NCBI RefSeq assembly: GCF_910589235.1
Contig: NC_060955.1
Coordinates: forward strand, 21,797,558 to 21,861,557
Length of the DNA: 64,000 nt
Source: Vespa crabro
Lineage: Eukaryota > Arthropoda > Insecta > Hymenoptera > Vespidae
Direction: 5' to 3'
Shown here: positions 38,991 to 52,799 of the stretch, one piece after another
Position numbering within the stretch: the stretch's first letter is position 1
Layout of the letters: each line of letters starts with the position of its first letter
Program-made: the position numbers and the translations under genes
The notes under the pieces: model-generated
Seen by the model: only the letters and a program-made list of their open reading frames with translations
What the model was told of the DNA's origin: nothing
Database searches by the model: none

Positions 38991-41048
38991 TTCATTTTTC
39001 ACCGTTCAAATACGCGTTGAAATATCCGTCGGTCTTGTCTTGTTTCCTTTTTTCTTTTTCTCTTTTTTTCTTTTTTTTATTTCTTCCTCTCGCTGAAAAT
39101 TTCTCTCCTCTATGGATAAAAAAAAAAAAAAAAAAAAAAAAAAAAGAAAAAAAGAGAAAAATAAAAAAAGAGAAAAAAAATAGAAGAAGAAAAAGAAGAG
39201 GAAAAAGGAAAATGAAAATGAGTTGAACTTGACGTGGACTTTTGTGAAAATGTGAGAATGAAAGATATAACATGTAAAAGTGTTGTTCGAGTAGTACGCA
39301 AAAGAAAAAAAAATAAATAAATAAATACAAGACTTTCTTCTAACGTGAAAAAAATCATTATTTTTCTTTACTCTTATTTTTCTTACTTCTCGCTGAAAAA
39401 AAAAGAAAAGAAAAAAATTAAATAAAAAAGATAATAATAATAATAATAATAATGACAATAATAACAATAATGACGATGATAATAATAATCTAAAGAGTAA
39501 CCACGTGATTTATCTTTTCTCTCTTATTTATCACGAACTCTCTTATTTATCGATAAATAAAGAAAAACTTATACGTGACGAAAGGGATATTATTTTCTTT
39601 TAATATTACCAATAACTTTATCCTCTTTTCAATTTATTTAAATCTATTATTTAAATCATACAAGAGATTTGAATTATATTATTATCGAAAGAACGAAAAT
39701 GTATATATTTTATTTTTTAATTACATTTAAAAATTTATTTTAATTTCTATATTTTATTTGGAGTTTAATATTCTTTCTATATTTCATTATACGTATAATG
39801 GCCGACAAAAGTGTTTGTCGTAAATTCGAATGAATTTTCGTCAATCTTAAACTTATTGATTTTACTTTAATTAAATATTTTTCTTTCCTCTTTTTTATTT
39901 TTCCTTTTTTTTTTTTCTTTTCCTTTCTAATTTAATATTTGATTTTATTTTTTTATATTGTATTTATAAAATTCAATTATATATATATATATGATACAAA
40001 TATCGTTAAACAGAACTCATCGTAGATTTAATATTAAAATAAAATATATTCTAGGTATATATGTATATGTGTTTACATTTATATTCAATAAATAATTATC
40101 ATTCGATAAAAGAGTTATGATAATTATAATTGTAGGGAGAGAGAGAGAGAGAGAGAGAGAGAGTTCGTTTTATTAATTTATCCTCACTACCATTAGCACT
40201 TTACGTACTAATAACAATATTAATAATTAATTTTTAACCATTCTAAATCAATGTTTATTTTTATATTATATATAAATACATTGTATACGTATTTATTATA
40301 TATAATATGAGATATAAATAACTGTTGTGATTTTTAATGAGTATTGTAAAATATAATTTTCTATTTGTTAATAAAAAAAAAAAACAGGTTTTATTAATTA
40401 ATAAAAAAAAAATTAATTATAATTCATTGATAATTCATGAAGTTACAAATATTGTAGTTATTGTCCATTATTTCGATCAATAAATGTATATAGATAGAAA
40501 AGATATATACTATATGTATGTATATCCTTAAGAAAAATTTTCTTGGCACTAATTATATCCAAAGAAAGAATGAAAGAAATTATTGCGATCAAAAGAAAAA
40601 TAATCTGACCGAGATGAAATTATTTGTGATCAGGTAAAAAATTGTTTTCTTTTTTGATAACACGATTATCGCCAATAGAAATTCCGCGATAAACATTATC
40701 ATAGAATGTAAACTACGATCAATCTTTTAACGAGACATACAATAAATGTGAAGCATATTAAACAGTGGGTGCGACGACCTCTATTTCATATAAGTAAACA
40801 TTTCTGAGAATGATTGTGAGAAAAAGAAAAAGAGTTATATCTATATATGATAAAAAGAAATCAAAATGATATAATAAAAAATTAATTTACAAGATCAAAA
40901 CTTTATAAAATATAAAAGTTAATTTACAAGATGATAATAAGATCTATATGTATCTATGGTGTAATATTATGGTCCAGTGCAACTTCGTCTAATCTCAAAC
41001 TAAAATACTAACTTTATTAAAACAAGATCCTAAATTAATATTGGCTAA

Positions 41049-41089
<41 letters not shown>

Positions 41090-41320
41090 GATTAAAATCG
41101 ACGATATGCACAAAACAGAGTACATAATGGATTATTATACCCTTAATAATATAAAGAATCATATTATTCAGCATTATTATAAATTCATTTATAAATCATA
41201 CATAAAATCTCATCCGGATCTTATAAAATTTTTTTATAAACAGATATTCAATTAAAATTTGTCCTGTATGAAATATAAATATCATTTTTAATCAATTATT
41301 ATTTAAATACATTTTATATT

Positions 41321-41358
<38 letters not shown>

Positions 41359-42608
41359 GTGAGTTCGTACATCTATTATTAAAGTTACATAGTATTGCCG
41401 AGTATTATAAAAGTTACATAGACTTGACGAAACAAAGGACACGTATAGTCTTTCGAAAATCAAAAAGAAATCCAATAGAGAAAAGAAAAAAGAAATCACG
41501 AATACGAGTTCTAATTCGAGTAACAATTTTTTCACTTACTTTTCTTTCACTCACTTATTTTTTCACTTATTTTTCCAAAATGGCCAACTTGAATGGCCAT
41601 TTCTATGACGTATCCCTTATCAAGTCTTTTTCCTTCACTTTTCTTCTTTTTCTTCTTTTTCCTTCGAAGAAAAGAAAATAAAAAAATATATAAAAAAAAA
41701 TGTGGATATTAGAAAGTGGTTTAGTAGATAATGAAATTTATTGCTTGAATAACCACGTACGATGTTAATGCCAACATTAATGAAAATCCCTCTTAATGAA
41801 GGTACGGTCAAATCTACAGGTATACCGACTTAATGTTATTCTTATTAAAGAAGAAAAGTGAGAACAAAGGATATTAAAGGAAGAGAAATATATTTTCCCT
41901 GGAAAAGGGATTCTCATGCATTCTCATTCCCTCGTTCTCGAAAGAAGAAAAAAAAAAGAAAAAGAAAAAGAAATGAAGAAAAAAAGAAAAAAAAAAATAA
42001 AACTGAAGAAAATAAAAAAAGAAAAAACGAAAGAAAGAAAGAAAGAAAGGAGAGAATACAACTTTCTCAAAATTTACATCGAACAATTTCAATACGTAAT
42101 TATGTTAATGATTTTAACATTATTAATGATTTTAATTCCTTCACTTTCATTTCATATGTATGTATGTACGTATTAATCGTATTCTTGTACTTTGAATATC
42201 GGTCTTTAGTAAGAATTAATAGAGAAGAAGAGTCCGTGATAAAAAGAAAAAAAAAAAAGAAAAAAAGAAAAAGAGAAAGAAAGAAAGAAAGAAAGAAAAA
42301 AAAATAACTACGAACCATTGATTGTCGAAATCGTAGGGATGAAGAGATCGAGTAAAAAAAAAGAAAAGAAAAAAAGAAAAAAAAAGTAAAGAAAAAAGAA
42401 GCAATGCATCTTCCAATGCGACTTATCATTCTTTTTGCGCGCTTCTCTTTTTCTTTTTTCTGTTTCTTTTTTTCTTTTTGTTTCTTTTTTTCCTTTTCTA
42501 TTTTCATTAAAGAAAGCCGACAAATCTAATCTACGAAGTTTTGATTTTGCCAACGGAATACTTAATACTTTCGTATAAAAGAAAGATCAGAAGATTCCAA
42601 TGAAGGGC
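38991..42608. other. Gene-free stretch with long purine and pyrimidine tracts
   Basis: Pyrimidine-rich 39047-39085 faces purine-rich 39118-39215, and purine-rich 41943-42055, 42238-42305 and 42352-42402 face pyrimidine-rich 42430-42500. Also (TAA)n at 39431-39455, (GA)n at 40136-40163, (TA)n at 41051-41085 and 41323-41354. Open frames here are Lys/Glu or Phe/Ser repeat translations. Confidence 0.7.
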
Positions 42609-42851
42609 TTAACATCGGTCATCTGATTTATATCGTCTCTTTTGCATCCAGACTGGCCAATGTAAATCAGTCGATGACAGCTTTTTACCATGCACTATTT
42701 CCGGTATAGTATAACTTGGCAAACGAAGAACCAAGGCGCCGTTAACATCTGCTCGATGCAACGTTCCAAGAAAAACAACTAACGTGGTCGTTCTTTCGAT
42801 AGATATTATCGATCGATATATACCATAAAACGTGAGTACGTTTTCGTTAGA
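42609..42851 (-). other. Coding-like open frame, unassigned exon candidate
   Basis: An 80-codon minus-strand frame without an early ATG, in a GC-richer island. The best part reads LVVFLGTLHRADVNGALVL, then LSSTDLHWPVWMQKRRYKSD before a TAA at 42609. The composition is much more protein-like than its surroundings. Acceptor candidates (CCACGTTAG near 42780) are weak. It may be a terminal exon of an unknown gene or a relic. Confidence 0.3.
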
Positions 42852-43344
42852 TTATAATACTCTATAGTGATATTAGAACATATTTGTGTTGTACAATGTG
42901 TATACACATTTAAAATTATTTACTTTAATTCTTTTATTTAAATCATTTATATATAATATAAATATATATATATATATATATATATTTAGTTTAGAAATAA
43001 ATCAATTCATAACATAAAATAAATTTTATTGATAAACAAATAATATGATTTCGGGACACTATGTACATATATATATATTACCTACGTAATATGTAAAATT
43101 TAAGAAAATATTATTACAGTTAAAAGATACGTTTAATATAAAATTTTAATCGACGATTAAACGCACGGTTGGTAATTCTTTGCATTTATCATAATCGTTT
43201 AATCAAGCAACCTATGATACAAAGGAAATTCGTTAAAATCGTCTCGAGTGACGAGACTTTAAAAGGTAGGACGTATACTTGTTGACTATCAAGTTTTTCA
43301 ATGGTTTTTAAATCAACATCAGAGGTGAAAAGAGAGAAAGAGAA

Positions 43345-43401
<57 letters not shown>

Positions 43402-44156
43402 AAGAAAGAATTATTGCCGCTAATGAAAAATAAAATTCATTCCATTTTCATTTTGATTGTTCTATAAATATTTACTGTGTAATAATGTTTTTTAATTATG
43501 CATCTACGTACGTACATATTGTCAAAGAAATTTTTCACGTAACATCCAATAATAATTACTTTTAATTTAACGAATATATACGTATTTACTTACTTTCTTA
43601 CTCATTCACAAATTCTCCTTTCGACGATATCTAATATATTTTAAAATAAAATCATCGTACGGCAAAAAATCATAAAGAATGTCAATGTGGTATGGCATTT
43701 AATAAAAGGATCGACGAGTGAACAGGACGAATGAAAATATACATATAAACTATAAAATATTAATGATATTACAAATAATACGTACGAATATTATAAAAAT
43801 GTTAATAAAATGTTTTCGTTACTTTTTCTTATTGAAATGTTTTCTAAAAAAAAAAAAACAAAAGAAAAGAAAAAAACAAAAAGAAATAAAAAAAAAAGAA
43901 ATAAACAGACGGAAAGAACGTAGTACGGACAATTTATTTTATGACACACATAGAAAGTTTCATTCAGGGAAGCTTTCGGTTGATCCATAAATATACGTCA
44001 GGTTGTATCTTTTTTTTTTTTTTTGTCTCGCATAAAATTTCGAGAGAAATGAATGAAGATCATCTTCTCTTTGATCATAAAATTGAAAAGGCTTTTAAAA
44101 GAAGATGTTAATGAATAAAATTTAATGTCAGAAACAAACTGTACGAATCTTCTCTC

Positions 44157-44196
<40 letters not shown>

Positions 44197-44797
44197 TTTA
44201 CTATCGAGTAACCTTCCAATTTTATTATTCAACTTGGAACGAAAATGAAAGAACGAACGAACGAACGAATGAACGATTGAACGCCTTAAATTCAATTTAA
44301 AATTGATGTCTCTATTTATTCACATTCCTTTAGATGATTCGTATACGAAGTCGCTTAGAAATTGACGATACGAATCACGAAGGAATCAAAATTACCATAT
44401 TAATGTACGTTTTAAGATTTTATCGGGACGAAATTGTGTATTCGTAGGGATTAAAGGACGTAGTCACGTACGACCGTGTGCGTGCTCGTTGTTCCGATCC
44501 CACGATAGGAAGTAAAAATAATAGGATAGAAAAAAAAAAGAAAGAGAGCGAGAGAGAGAGAGAGAGAAAAATTCGATACGTTGATTATAACGCATCTGGA
44601 GAGCAGATCAGTTCGTTGGTTGGATGAAATTGATGAACCGTCCAAATTTACATCCCAAAAGCATCACTTCTTCCTCTTCTTTCGATTTTGCTGAGTTTCG
44701 ATGTACTCGAAAAAATCAATAGTTAGAATCCAAAATAAATTTGAATAAATTTCTCCTTTATTTTTCTACTATTTTTCGAGTTTATATATTCTATCTT

Positions 44798-44860
<63 letters not shown>

Positions 44861-45441
44861 TTCTTTTTCACTTTTTCTTTCTCTTTCTTTCTCCCTTTAT
44901 TTTTTCCTTCCTTTCAAATATATTATATTATATATATATATATATGTAATTTTTCGATAAAAAAAGTATGTTACTCAGGAACATATGTTTCATATAGTTT
45001 ATTAGGTTTTATAAGAGGGGAAAAAAAAAGAAGAGGAAGAAAAAGAAAAAAAGAATGAAAGATTCTCGCACGCTTTCTACTAAGTAGATTTAATCTGTTT
45101 ATATAATATATAAGTAGATTTTTTTCTCTTTTTTTTTTTTTTTTTTCTTTTTTACATACGATAAACTACTAACGTATATATACTCGTTTTTATTTGTCAA
45201 TCGTACAAATATCACTAGACATACAATGAAATTAAAGAAATGGTCAGGGAAAAAGATCGGTTAAGTTTCTCGAGAGAAATAGAACTTTACACGGGAATTA
45301 TAATTTCACGTTTTTGTATGTATCTATGTATACTATTTAATTAGCTAAAAATGACTATGAAACGCTAGAGAGAAAATAGTAATAACGAGAAGTAAAATTG
45401 TATTAACGTAACGAGTACTATAATGTTAAACGTTATCCATA

Positions 45442-45478
<37 letters not shown>

Positions 45479-46760
45479 TCCTCTTTTTCTTTCCGGTGAG
45501 ACTATTAGGTTAATAAGGTGTTAATTATATAAAAAAAAATTAGAATATTCCTCCTTTTCATACGATATATTAATTAAAAATGAATGTTACACATATGATA
45601 AAAAAAAATATATATATATCTATAAGAATGAAAATATAATTTCAATAAAATATATTATCGATCAAAAGAGTTTTTTCAAAATAACGAATTTACATGTCTA
45701 CGAACAAAGGATAAATTTATATGTATAAATGAAAAGATAAAAAGAAAAAAAAATTAAAGAATCGCTCGTGATTATTGTTCGACGAAAGCTTTAACAAATA
45801 TTTATAAATTATTAATGAAACGAACGTATAACAATAATCAGACGATATGATACAACAAATATGTTGTATGTATGTATACATATTTCAAAGGAATTATTAT
45901 AATATGAGATCAATAAATAAAATGTATATCCTCTTTTGAAGATTTAATTATTTAAACGCTTAATCGAATATATCTTGAAGATTTCAAAGTCGTACATTGA
46001 AAATTAAAACTAAATACATATGTATGTTACATGTATACGTCAACGTTGAATAAAATATATCAATTTGAATAGAAATGTAATTGAAAGGAAAAAAAAAAAA
46101 AAAGAAATGTATTCCCCTAATCATTCCCCGAAAGAAAATTGATCGTTAGGCACGGATTTTGGAATTGATCTTAACGATTGCATCAAATATATGTAATAGC
46201 AATAATGTAATCAATTCTTTTGTAAATATCTGATAATCAATGAATTCGTCAATTTAATTCTCTTTCTTCTTTATCCATTTATTTATTTTAATTTCATTCA
46301 TAAGTCATTCAAATTGTAAGCATTCAGTAATCATAAAGAACATTATTACAGTTATGGAATTTTTTTAAACTTCAATCAATAACTCGATGAAATATCGATC
46401 AACCATAAATTGCTCGTTGTATTCATATTGTTCTTTATGACTTTATTTTCAACGACCCTTGGTAGACTTAAAATATCGATTTCCATTTAAAAAGATTGTT
46501 ATGATTCTCGTATTTTAACGACAGTGCTCATTTATGAAATAGCTCCTATAAATATTACATTTCTCCCCTTTAAAATCTAGCAACTTTCATTGGAAACATT
46601 TCTTCATAAAATCAATACGATCAGAGATATTACATTTGGATGTATAAACTTTTAAAATGAAACGACCGGTATATAAAAAATGATTCATTAGATAGTATAA
46701 CAAAGTAAACAACTATAGAAATTTGTTTTTACTAAATTATATGGAATTATATGGACATTG

Positions 46761-46797
<37 letters not shown>

Positions 46798-46880
46798 ATA
46801 TATAACAATCAGTAACACTTCAAGTTCTTTTTCTTTTTTCTTTTTTCTTCTTTTTTCTTATATTTTTTTTTTTTCACACA
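42852..46880. other. Gene-free stretch
   Basis: Microsatellites: (TA)n 42963-42985, (GA)n 43360-43391, (TC)n 44155-44192, (GA)n 44546-44566, (TC)n 44803-44851, (CT)n 45441-45478. A poly-T run lies at 46766-46793. No supportable gene. Confidence 0.65.
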
Positions 46881-47202
46881 CAAGATTATTATACAGTGCC
46901 GTGGGCACTATTACTGAGATTGTCTGTCTCGTGATGTTGATCAACTTCCCCATTCCCCAACTAAATGTCCACAAGCTGATTTTCCCGCAAGACGGAGTTT
47001 CATTCCACTATCTTAGATACGTCATATATTTTCTGAATGAAACTTTCCCACAACGATTTATTGGCTAGGAATGGACATTGCCTGTCCATTTAGACCTTCA
47101 GATCTTATACCACATGGTCTTCTACATTTGAAGCTTTGTTAAAAGATAAAATCTATGTACCATCTATACCGCAAAATGTATAACAATTGAAAGAAACGTC
47201 CT
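46881..47202 (+). mobile_element. Decayed Tc1/mariner-superfamily transposase fragment
   Basis: On the plus strand the translation gives VGTITEIVCLVMLINFPIPQL, then LIFPQDGVSFH (46979-47008), then LNETFPQRFIG (about 47033-47065). After stops and a frameshift a DL pair and ALLKDKIYVPSIPQNV (about 47130-47178) follow. This is the order of the C-terminal half of DDE/DDD transposases: the QDG catalytic Asp, the YLxETFPxRWIG block, the SPDLxP Asp region and the LKxKVY block. The catalytic core is broken by stop codons and a frameshift, so it is dead. No terminal inverted repeats were found. Confidence 0.75.
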
Positions 47203-47409
47203 TGCTTTTCTTCAAAAAAATAGTATTACATAGAATTGAATTTCTATAAAATGTACGAACAATTGCTAAAACCCACATCTAACATTTATAAAAATTCATA
47301 GAAACTTGAAATTTTATTAATTATTATACGACAAATATTACTCTTGTATTCCATATATTTTAATCAAAATAAATCATTGAAATTATTTATTCTATTATGA
47401 TACACTCTG

Positions 47410-47447
<38 letters not shown>

Positions 47448-47727
47448 GTATATATGATTTCTATCTGTTTGGTCAGTATAATTAATTAAGCTTCAGATTC
47501 GCGTCACGTTCGCGTTACTTATATTACATACTAATATTTTGTTATAAATACAGACTTAATAAATAATATATATATATATATTTTTCTGTAATATATACTT
47601 TGTATAAATATACATGTATTATATGTGTATATATATAATATTATTATATGTATATATACTATTGTATTATTATTTTTGAGATATAGAAAGAAACAAATAA
47701 ACAAATTGAGAATATTAAATTCGTATA

Positions 47728-47791
<64 letters not shown>

Positions 47792-47951
47792 TTATGAAGG
47801 ATAAAAGATTCCGAATTATTCCATTTACGGAGGATTCGAAAAAAAGATTTTGCATTACAAATGGACAGTCGCCGAATTACTTTTTTTTTCTGTTTTCTTT
47901 TTCTCCATTATTCTCTCTCTCTCTCTCTCTCTCCCCCTCTCTATCCCTTAG
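47203..47951. other. TA-rich gene-free stretch
   Basis: TA microsatellites at 47418-47441, 47566-47581 and 47732-47786 (about 27 units) and a (CT)n tract at 47911-47932. Confidence 0.7.
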
Positions 47952-48087
47952 TTGCATGCTGGGGCATATCGATCGAGATTTCGAAGGCATTAAAATTCGT
48001 CGAGATTCTTGGTCATATCGAGAAAGATTTGAATTGGTAAGAGAGCTTACATTAAAAGATCAAGATATGGAAGAAGAAATAGAGTAG
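47952..48087 (+). other. Possible exon, 85 nt internal or 136 nt terminal
   Basis: A strong pyrimidine-rich acceptor (CTATCCCTTAG) opens a frame reading MLGHIDRDFEGIKIRRDSW. A donor (GAATTG|GTAAGAG) lies at 48036/48037. If unspliced, the frame runs on with an acidic tail to TAG at 48085-48087. The acceptor tract is partly a CT microsatellite, so the match may be accidental. No family recognised. Confidence 0.2.
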
Positions 48088-48246
48088 TCCTTTAAAGAAT
48101 AAATGGTGACGGATAATGTATTCAATGTCGAAGAAATATGAAAAGGCGTCTTAACTTCGACGCCAGGCTAGACTAAAAAGCTTTGTAAAGTGAGAAAGGG
48201 AAACCCTGTAGAATTTTACAAGCATATTCTTTTTGTCCTTCTCTCT

Positions 48247-48290
<44 letters not shown>

Positions 48291-48446
48291 GTTTCTCTTT
48301 CTCTCTCTTCCATTTTACTTCTGTTAAATGAAAAGTAGAATGTAAACGAAACGCATGAAAATACATAATATCCTTGATAAAAAAGGACAAACAAGTGGAA
48401 GAAGTCCTTTGATCCCCATTTCTTCTTACGAGAGAAAGAAAACAAA

Positions 48447-48477
<31 letters not shown>

Positions 48478-49300
48478 GTAAACCAATCATAAAGGTCAGA
48501 GAGAAAAATATTCCTACTTTTCCAGATGACGTCGATCTCTTCGAGAAACTTAATAATTTCTTTCTAAAAAGGATAAAGTCGTTTGTACAATAGAACAGTA
48601 AATCTCGCTCTTTTTCCATTTTTCTTTCATTAGTTTTTACCATAGAAAATTAACTCTTCCTCTTCGAAGAATATCTATTAAATCAGCATTGGCCAATTTT
48701 TCAAATCATTCAAGAAAATTGTCTCGTATATTTAAACTTTTATCTCTTTGTTGTTTCTCGACGAATATTTGGGATAAAAGTTTTCATTGGCAATTGAATA
48801 AATTATTAATCGATCATCAATTGTTCTTTCGAATTTTCAATGATAAGAACGATATGAATCATTCTTCTCTATCGTTCTTTGTAATTTCAAAATAATAAAA
48901 GATTCAAATCGTTCGATCCTTTTCCCTTTACACAATCAATGGTAAATAATGGATTTATTAACACGCTCGAACGAACTGATATTTATTATTATCATCGAAT
49001 TCAAATAAATCATACACTCGAATAGATTTTCTTTTTGTAATAAATCCGAGAGAAATTAATATACCATAATATTTAAATTGACAAATATCATGATATACGA
49101 TATATATATATTAAATAATATATATTATATGTAAATATTAAGGAAATAGTAATCAAAGAGATTTGTTTTCTTTAACGATGGCATTTTTCTTTTTTTTTTT
49201 TTTCTTTTTTTTTTTTTTTTTGAAGAAAAAGAAAAGGGAAAAAGGAAAAAGGGAGAAAGAAAAAGAGTGAAAGAGGAAGAGATATTTTTTTCATGAAAAT
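48088..49300. other. Gene-free stretch
   Basis: (CT)n at 48250-48287, (GA)n at 48449-48477 and purine-rich tracts at 49222-49280. No supportable gene. Confidence 0.65.
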
Positions 49301-49530
49301 TGTTGTCGTTGTCATACGACAGAAAGGAGTACGACAGCTACGTTGCTTAAAGCAACATATGAAAAGGTAACAGTGCGTCTGTGCAGTGGAAAAGTGGCGC
49401 GCGACCGACGGACAGCAAAGAGCTTTCTCGTAACTTGAAAGCTTCCAGTCAGTCAGCGACGAACCGTGTTCGACGATAATTCGCGTACGTCGTTGTCGAA
49501 TTCGACTAAACTTAGGGACCGAGTTTTCCC
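49301..49530 (+). promoter_or_regulatory. GC-richer island with initiator-like motifs
   Basis: A CpG-containing block in AT-rich DNA, with two overlapping TCAGTC motifs near 49446-49455 that resemble the arthropod initiator. A donor-like CTTCG|GTAAAA follows at about 49735. It could be a promoter and untranslated first exon of a plus-strand gene, possibly the receptor at 63207. That link is speculation from position. Confidence 0.25.
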
Positions 49531-49557
49531 TTGTTTTCTTTCCTTTCTCATTTCCCG

Positions 49558-49558
49558 A

Positions 49559-49592
<34 letters not shown>

Positions 49593-49604
49593 TCTCTCTG
49601 TCTG

Positions 49605-49658
<54 letters not shown>

Positions 49659-49680
49659 TCTCTTTCTATCTTTCTCTATC
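49558..49680. repeat. Compound (TC)n/(AC)n microsatellite
   Basis: TC units interrupted by a short ACACAC block and then imperfect CTCTTT sequence. Confidence 0.95.
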
Positions 49681-50771
49681 TCCAACTTTGTTTTTCTTTC
49701 TCAACAAATCTAAGCTGACCATAGAAAAGCTTCGGTAAAAAGAAAAAAATATAATTGGATTTTAATCATATCACTTTTATTTTCTAAACACTATTTTCTA
49801 TTAATTTTTGTCTACATCAATGTACACATAAATATCCTATTATCTCTTGATCAAACTTTTTAAACTTAATACATTCTATAGATGAACAGTGAAAATTTTC
49901 ATTTTCTTTCCCTTTGGAGAGAAATTTAATTATATGCTTTTTATTAAATTGATCCGTCAAATTATTTCTTCTTTTTTCTTTCTGTTTTTTCTTTTTTTTT
50001 TTTTTTTCTTTTTTTTTTTTTTGGTATACATAAACAGTGAAATCTTATTTTATTCCATAGGGACGAGGAGGGGGAGGGGGAGGGAGGGAAATGTAATTAA
50101 ATTTTTTGGATGAAATTTATCTTTCAAATGGATCGTCCAATAATTAGGTTAAAAAAATTTTAACGGAATTACATATTCACATACATATGTGTGCGTTATT
50201 GTTAGATCGTCGAAATTTTTTTTAGACGTCGATTTAAATCACCAATTTGTAGATTTTGATCGGGGCTCGATCACGATTATGGAAAAATAAAAAGAAGAAA
50301 AAAAAGAAAAGAAAAAAGAAAAAAAAAAAGGAAAATATTGTTGATCGTAAAAGGATTTCTCAAGGTAGTTATCCATATTCCATCCTACATATAAAATCTT
50401 CGTAATCGATCATTACTTATCTGTTATCATTTACTTTAAGATTGGAAAAAAAAAAGGGTAACATAATATCACTACTCGTAATATATCTCGTTTGATTCTC
50501 GAACAATAAAGTTCTCCTTTTTTTCTCGTTAAAAAATCTATCTCAAGTCTCTCGATAGATAGATACTTATAATGATGCTGAAAATATGATCGAAAGTTTT
50601 GGAAATGGTTTCTGACGGGTGAAAAAACTTCGGAGACTTCACAGAGCTGGTTCATCGGAAAATCTTTAATAGAATTTTCTTATAGTTAATAGTGCTATTT
50701 TAAAAAGAAAATTATCAAAATACCGTTTTAAGAATTATCATAGAAAAATTTTCGAAGAAATCACGTAAGCA

Positions 50772-50864
<93 letters not shown>

Positions 50865-51382
50865 TTCTCTCTATTTCTATTTTTGTGGAATCTTAAGTAC
50901 AAGCATTTCATATCAATCTTTTTCATATTCGATATTTTCTTCTTTGTGATTCATGAAAAAAATATATTTGAGAGGGGGAAAAAGAGATAATGAAAATAAG
51001 AAAGAAAAAGGAAGAAAAAGAAAAATGTACAAGTGTGCTTAAGAAATTCTATCCATTTCCGATATAATTTATCTTTTACTACAAGGCTACGAGTTATATT
51101 ACTCGATTCAAAAGAAAGAATTCTAGTATTTATGGGAAGGAGGAGGGGAGGGGGGGTGGGTAAGGATGACGATGATAAAGAAGGAGAAAAAAAATATACG
51201 AGAGAAGACGTAATGGATCTTGTTAGTTCATTATGTACATATATCAGAAATTCAAGCCGCACTTTGATATTTACGAGAAGTTCACGCGAGTCAGATTGTA
51301 AATAAGATAAATAACAGGAGAAAAGTAGAAGAAAGGAAGAAGGAAATGAATAAAAAAAGAAAGAAATAAAAAGAACGAGGAT

Positions 51383-51428
<46 letters not shown>

Positions 51429-52761
51429 CAAGAGAAAGAAAGACCATCCTATTCCTTTCTCCTTTTTTTTATTTTTTTTTTTCACAGACTTTTCTCAAAT
51501 GAACTTGTCGTTTTGCGAAAAAAAAAACAAAAAACAAAAAAAAAGAAAAAGAATCGTATGATGAACGCATTTTGTTTATAACAACGTAGTCTTCTCTTCT
51601 TAGTCATCGTGGTTGTATAAATTCTTGATTAGATAAAATATGCATAGAATAAAAATTGTTTCCTACTTTCTTGTTTTTTTTTTTTTTGTTTTGTTTTGTT
51701 TTGTTCTGTTGCCTTCTTTCTCTTCTTCTTTCTCCTTTTCTTTATTTTCATTTTTCTTCTTCTTTTTATACGAGCTCTTATTATTCTACTTGTTAAAAAG
51801 GGATACATACGAAATTCAAAGGGTCTCTGATGACTTACCCGTAGACAAATTCCTCTTATTAAGCAATAAATTTTCGTTTGAACAATTAGATTTTTTACAA
51901 TATCAATGTATCATAATCGTTAAATTAAATATATCCATATACTTATTTAAAGATATATCGTAAATATTATTCGATTTGATTAGTTTTCTTTTTAAGAAAA
52001 TAATTGAAGATATTAAATATTTAAAAATGTAATAAAGCGAATAATAATTCAAGTTTGTTCTTAATATATAATAATAATATTAAATGATTAATCAGCATGA
52101 AGATCTCGAATATGATAGGACGTATACGTGTCCCTTTCATATCTTATAAATTTTTAAACGTGTAGAGAAAATTTTCTTCCTTCATTTCAATTAACAAAGT
52201 TCGCGATAATTTATCCAACTTCCAAGCAACAATGATATTTACTTTTTAAGATCCTGATTCATTAAAAGTTCGAAAGTTGCCTCGAGGTAATTCGACGAGT
52301 TTGAAAAAAGGATGCCCAATCAAGCTCTTCAAAAAAAAAAGAAACAAAAAAAAGAACCAAAAAAAAAGAAAAAGAAAAACAAACAAAAAAATCGATTATC
52401 TTCCGTCGAAATGATTTTTTCAAAAGCATCTACGTACACATAACCTGCTAAATTTTATATCAATAACATTTCGATCGAACTGGATATAATTTGATTGGAA
52501 ATGAGAGAGAGAGAGAGAGAGAGAGAGAAAAGAACAAAAAGAAAAAAGAAATAGGAGAGAAAAAAAGTAAAAATAAAAAGTCAAAGTCGAATCGGCAATT
52601 TCATTTTCGTGGAAATATTATTTCAGCTCGGAGATACTCGAACGTTTACTTTCGATAGGATTTTAATCGATTTTCACAGCTCGTTCTATAATATTATTTA
52701 AAAAAAAAAAAAAAAAGGAAAAGTAAACGACAAGTCATGGAAGAGAGGGGAGGGTAGGAGG

Positions 52762-52799
<38 letters not shown>

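Noticed and set aside
38975..39467. Overlapping Lys-rich and Phe-rich open frames on both strands
   Set aside because: They come from poly-A/poly-T and purine-rich tracts; no complexity, no start context, both strands equally open.
42640..42670. Short inverted repeat CTGATTTA...TAAATCAG as a possible microRNA hairpin
   Set aside because: Only eight paired bases with a loop over 30 nt; too short for a pre-miRNA.
48173..48643. Long open frames reading Arg-Glu or Leu-Ser repeats (also at 4568-4807, 23434-23628, 50738-50926, 53305-53569, 56883-57092)
   Set aside because: They are translations of (GA)n or (CT)n microsatellites, open because the repeat contains no stop in any frame.
51033..51305. 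90-codon plus-strand frame with an acidic/basic middle
   Set aside because: Part of it is the purine-rich G/A tract at 51136-51195; no conserved motif or splice context in the rest.
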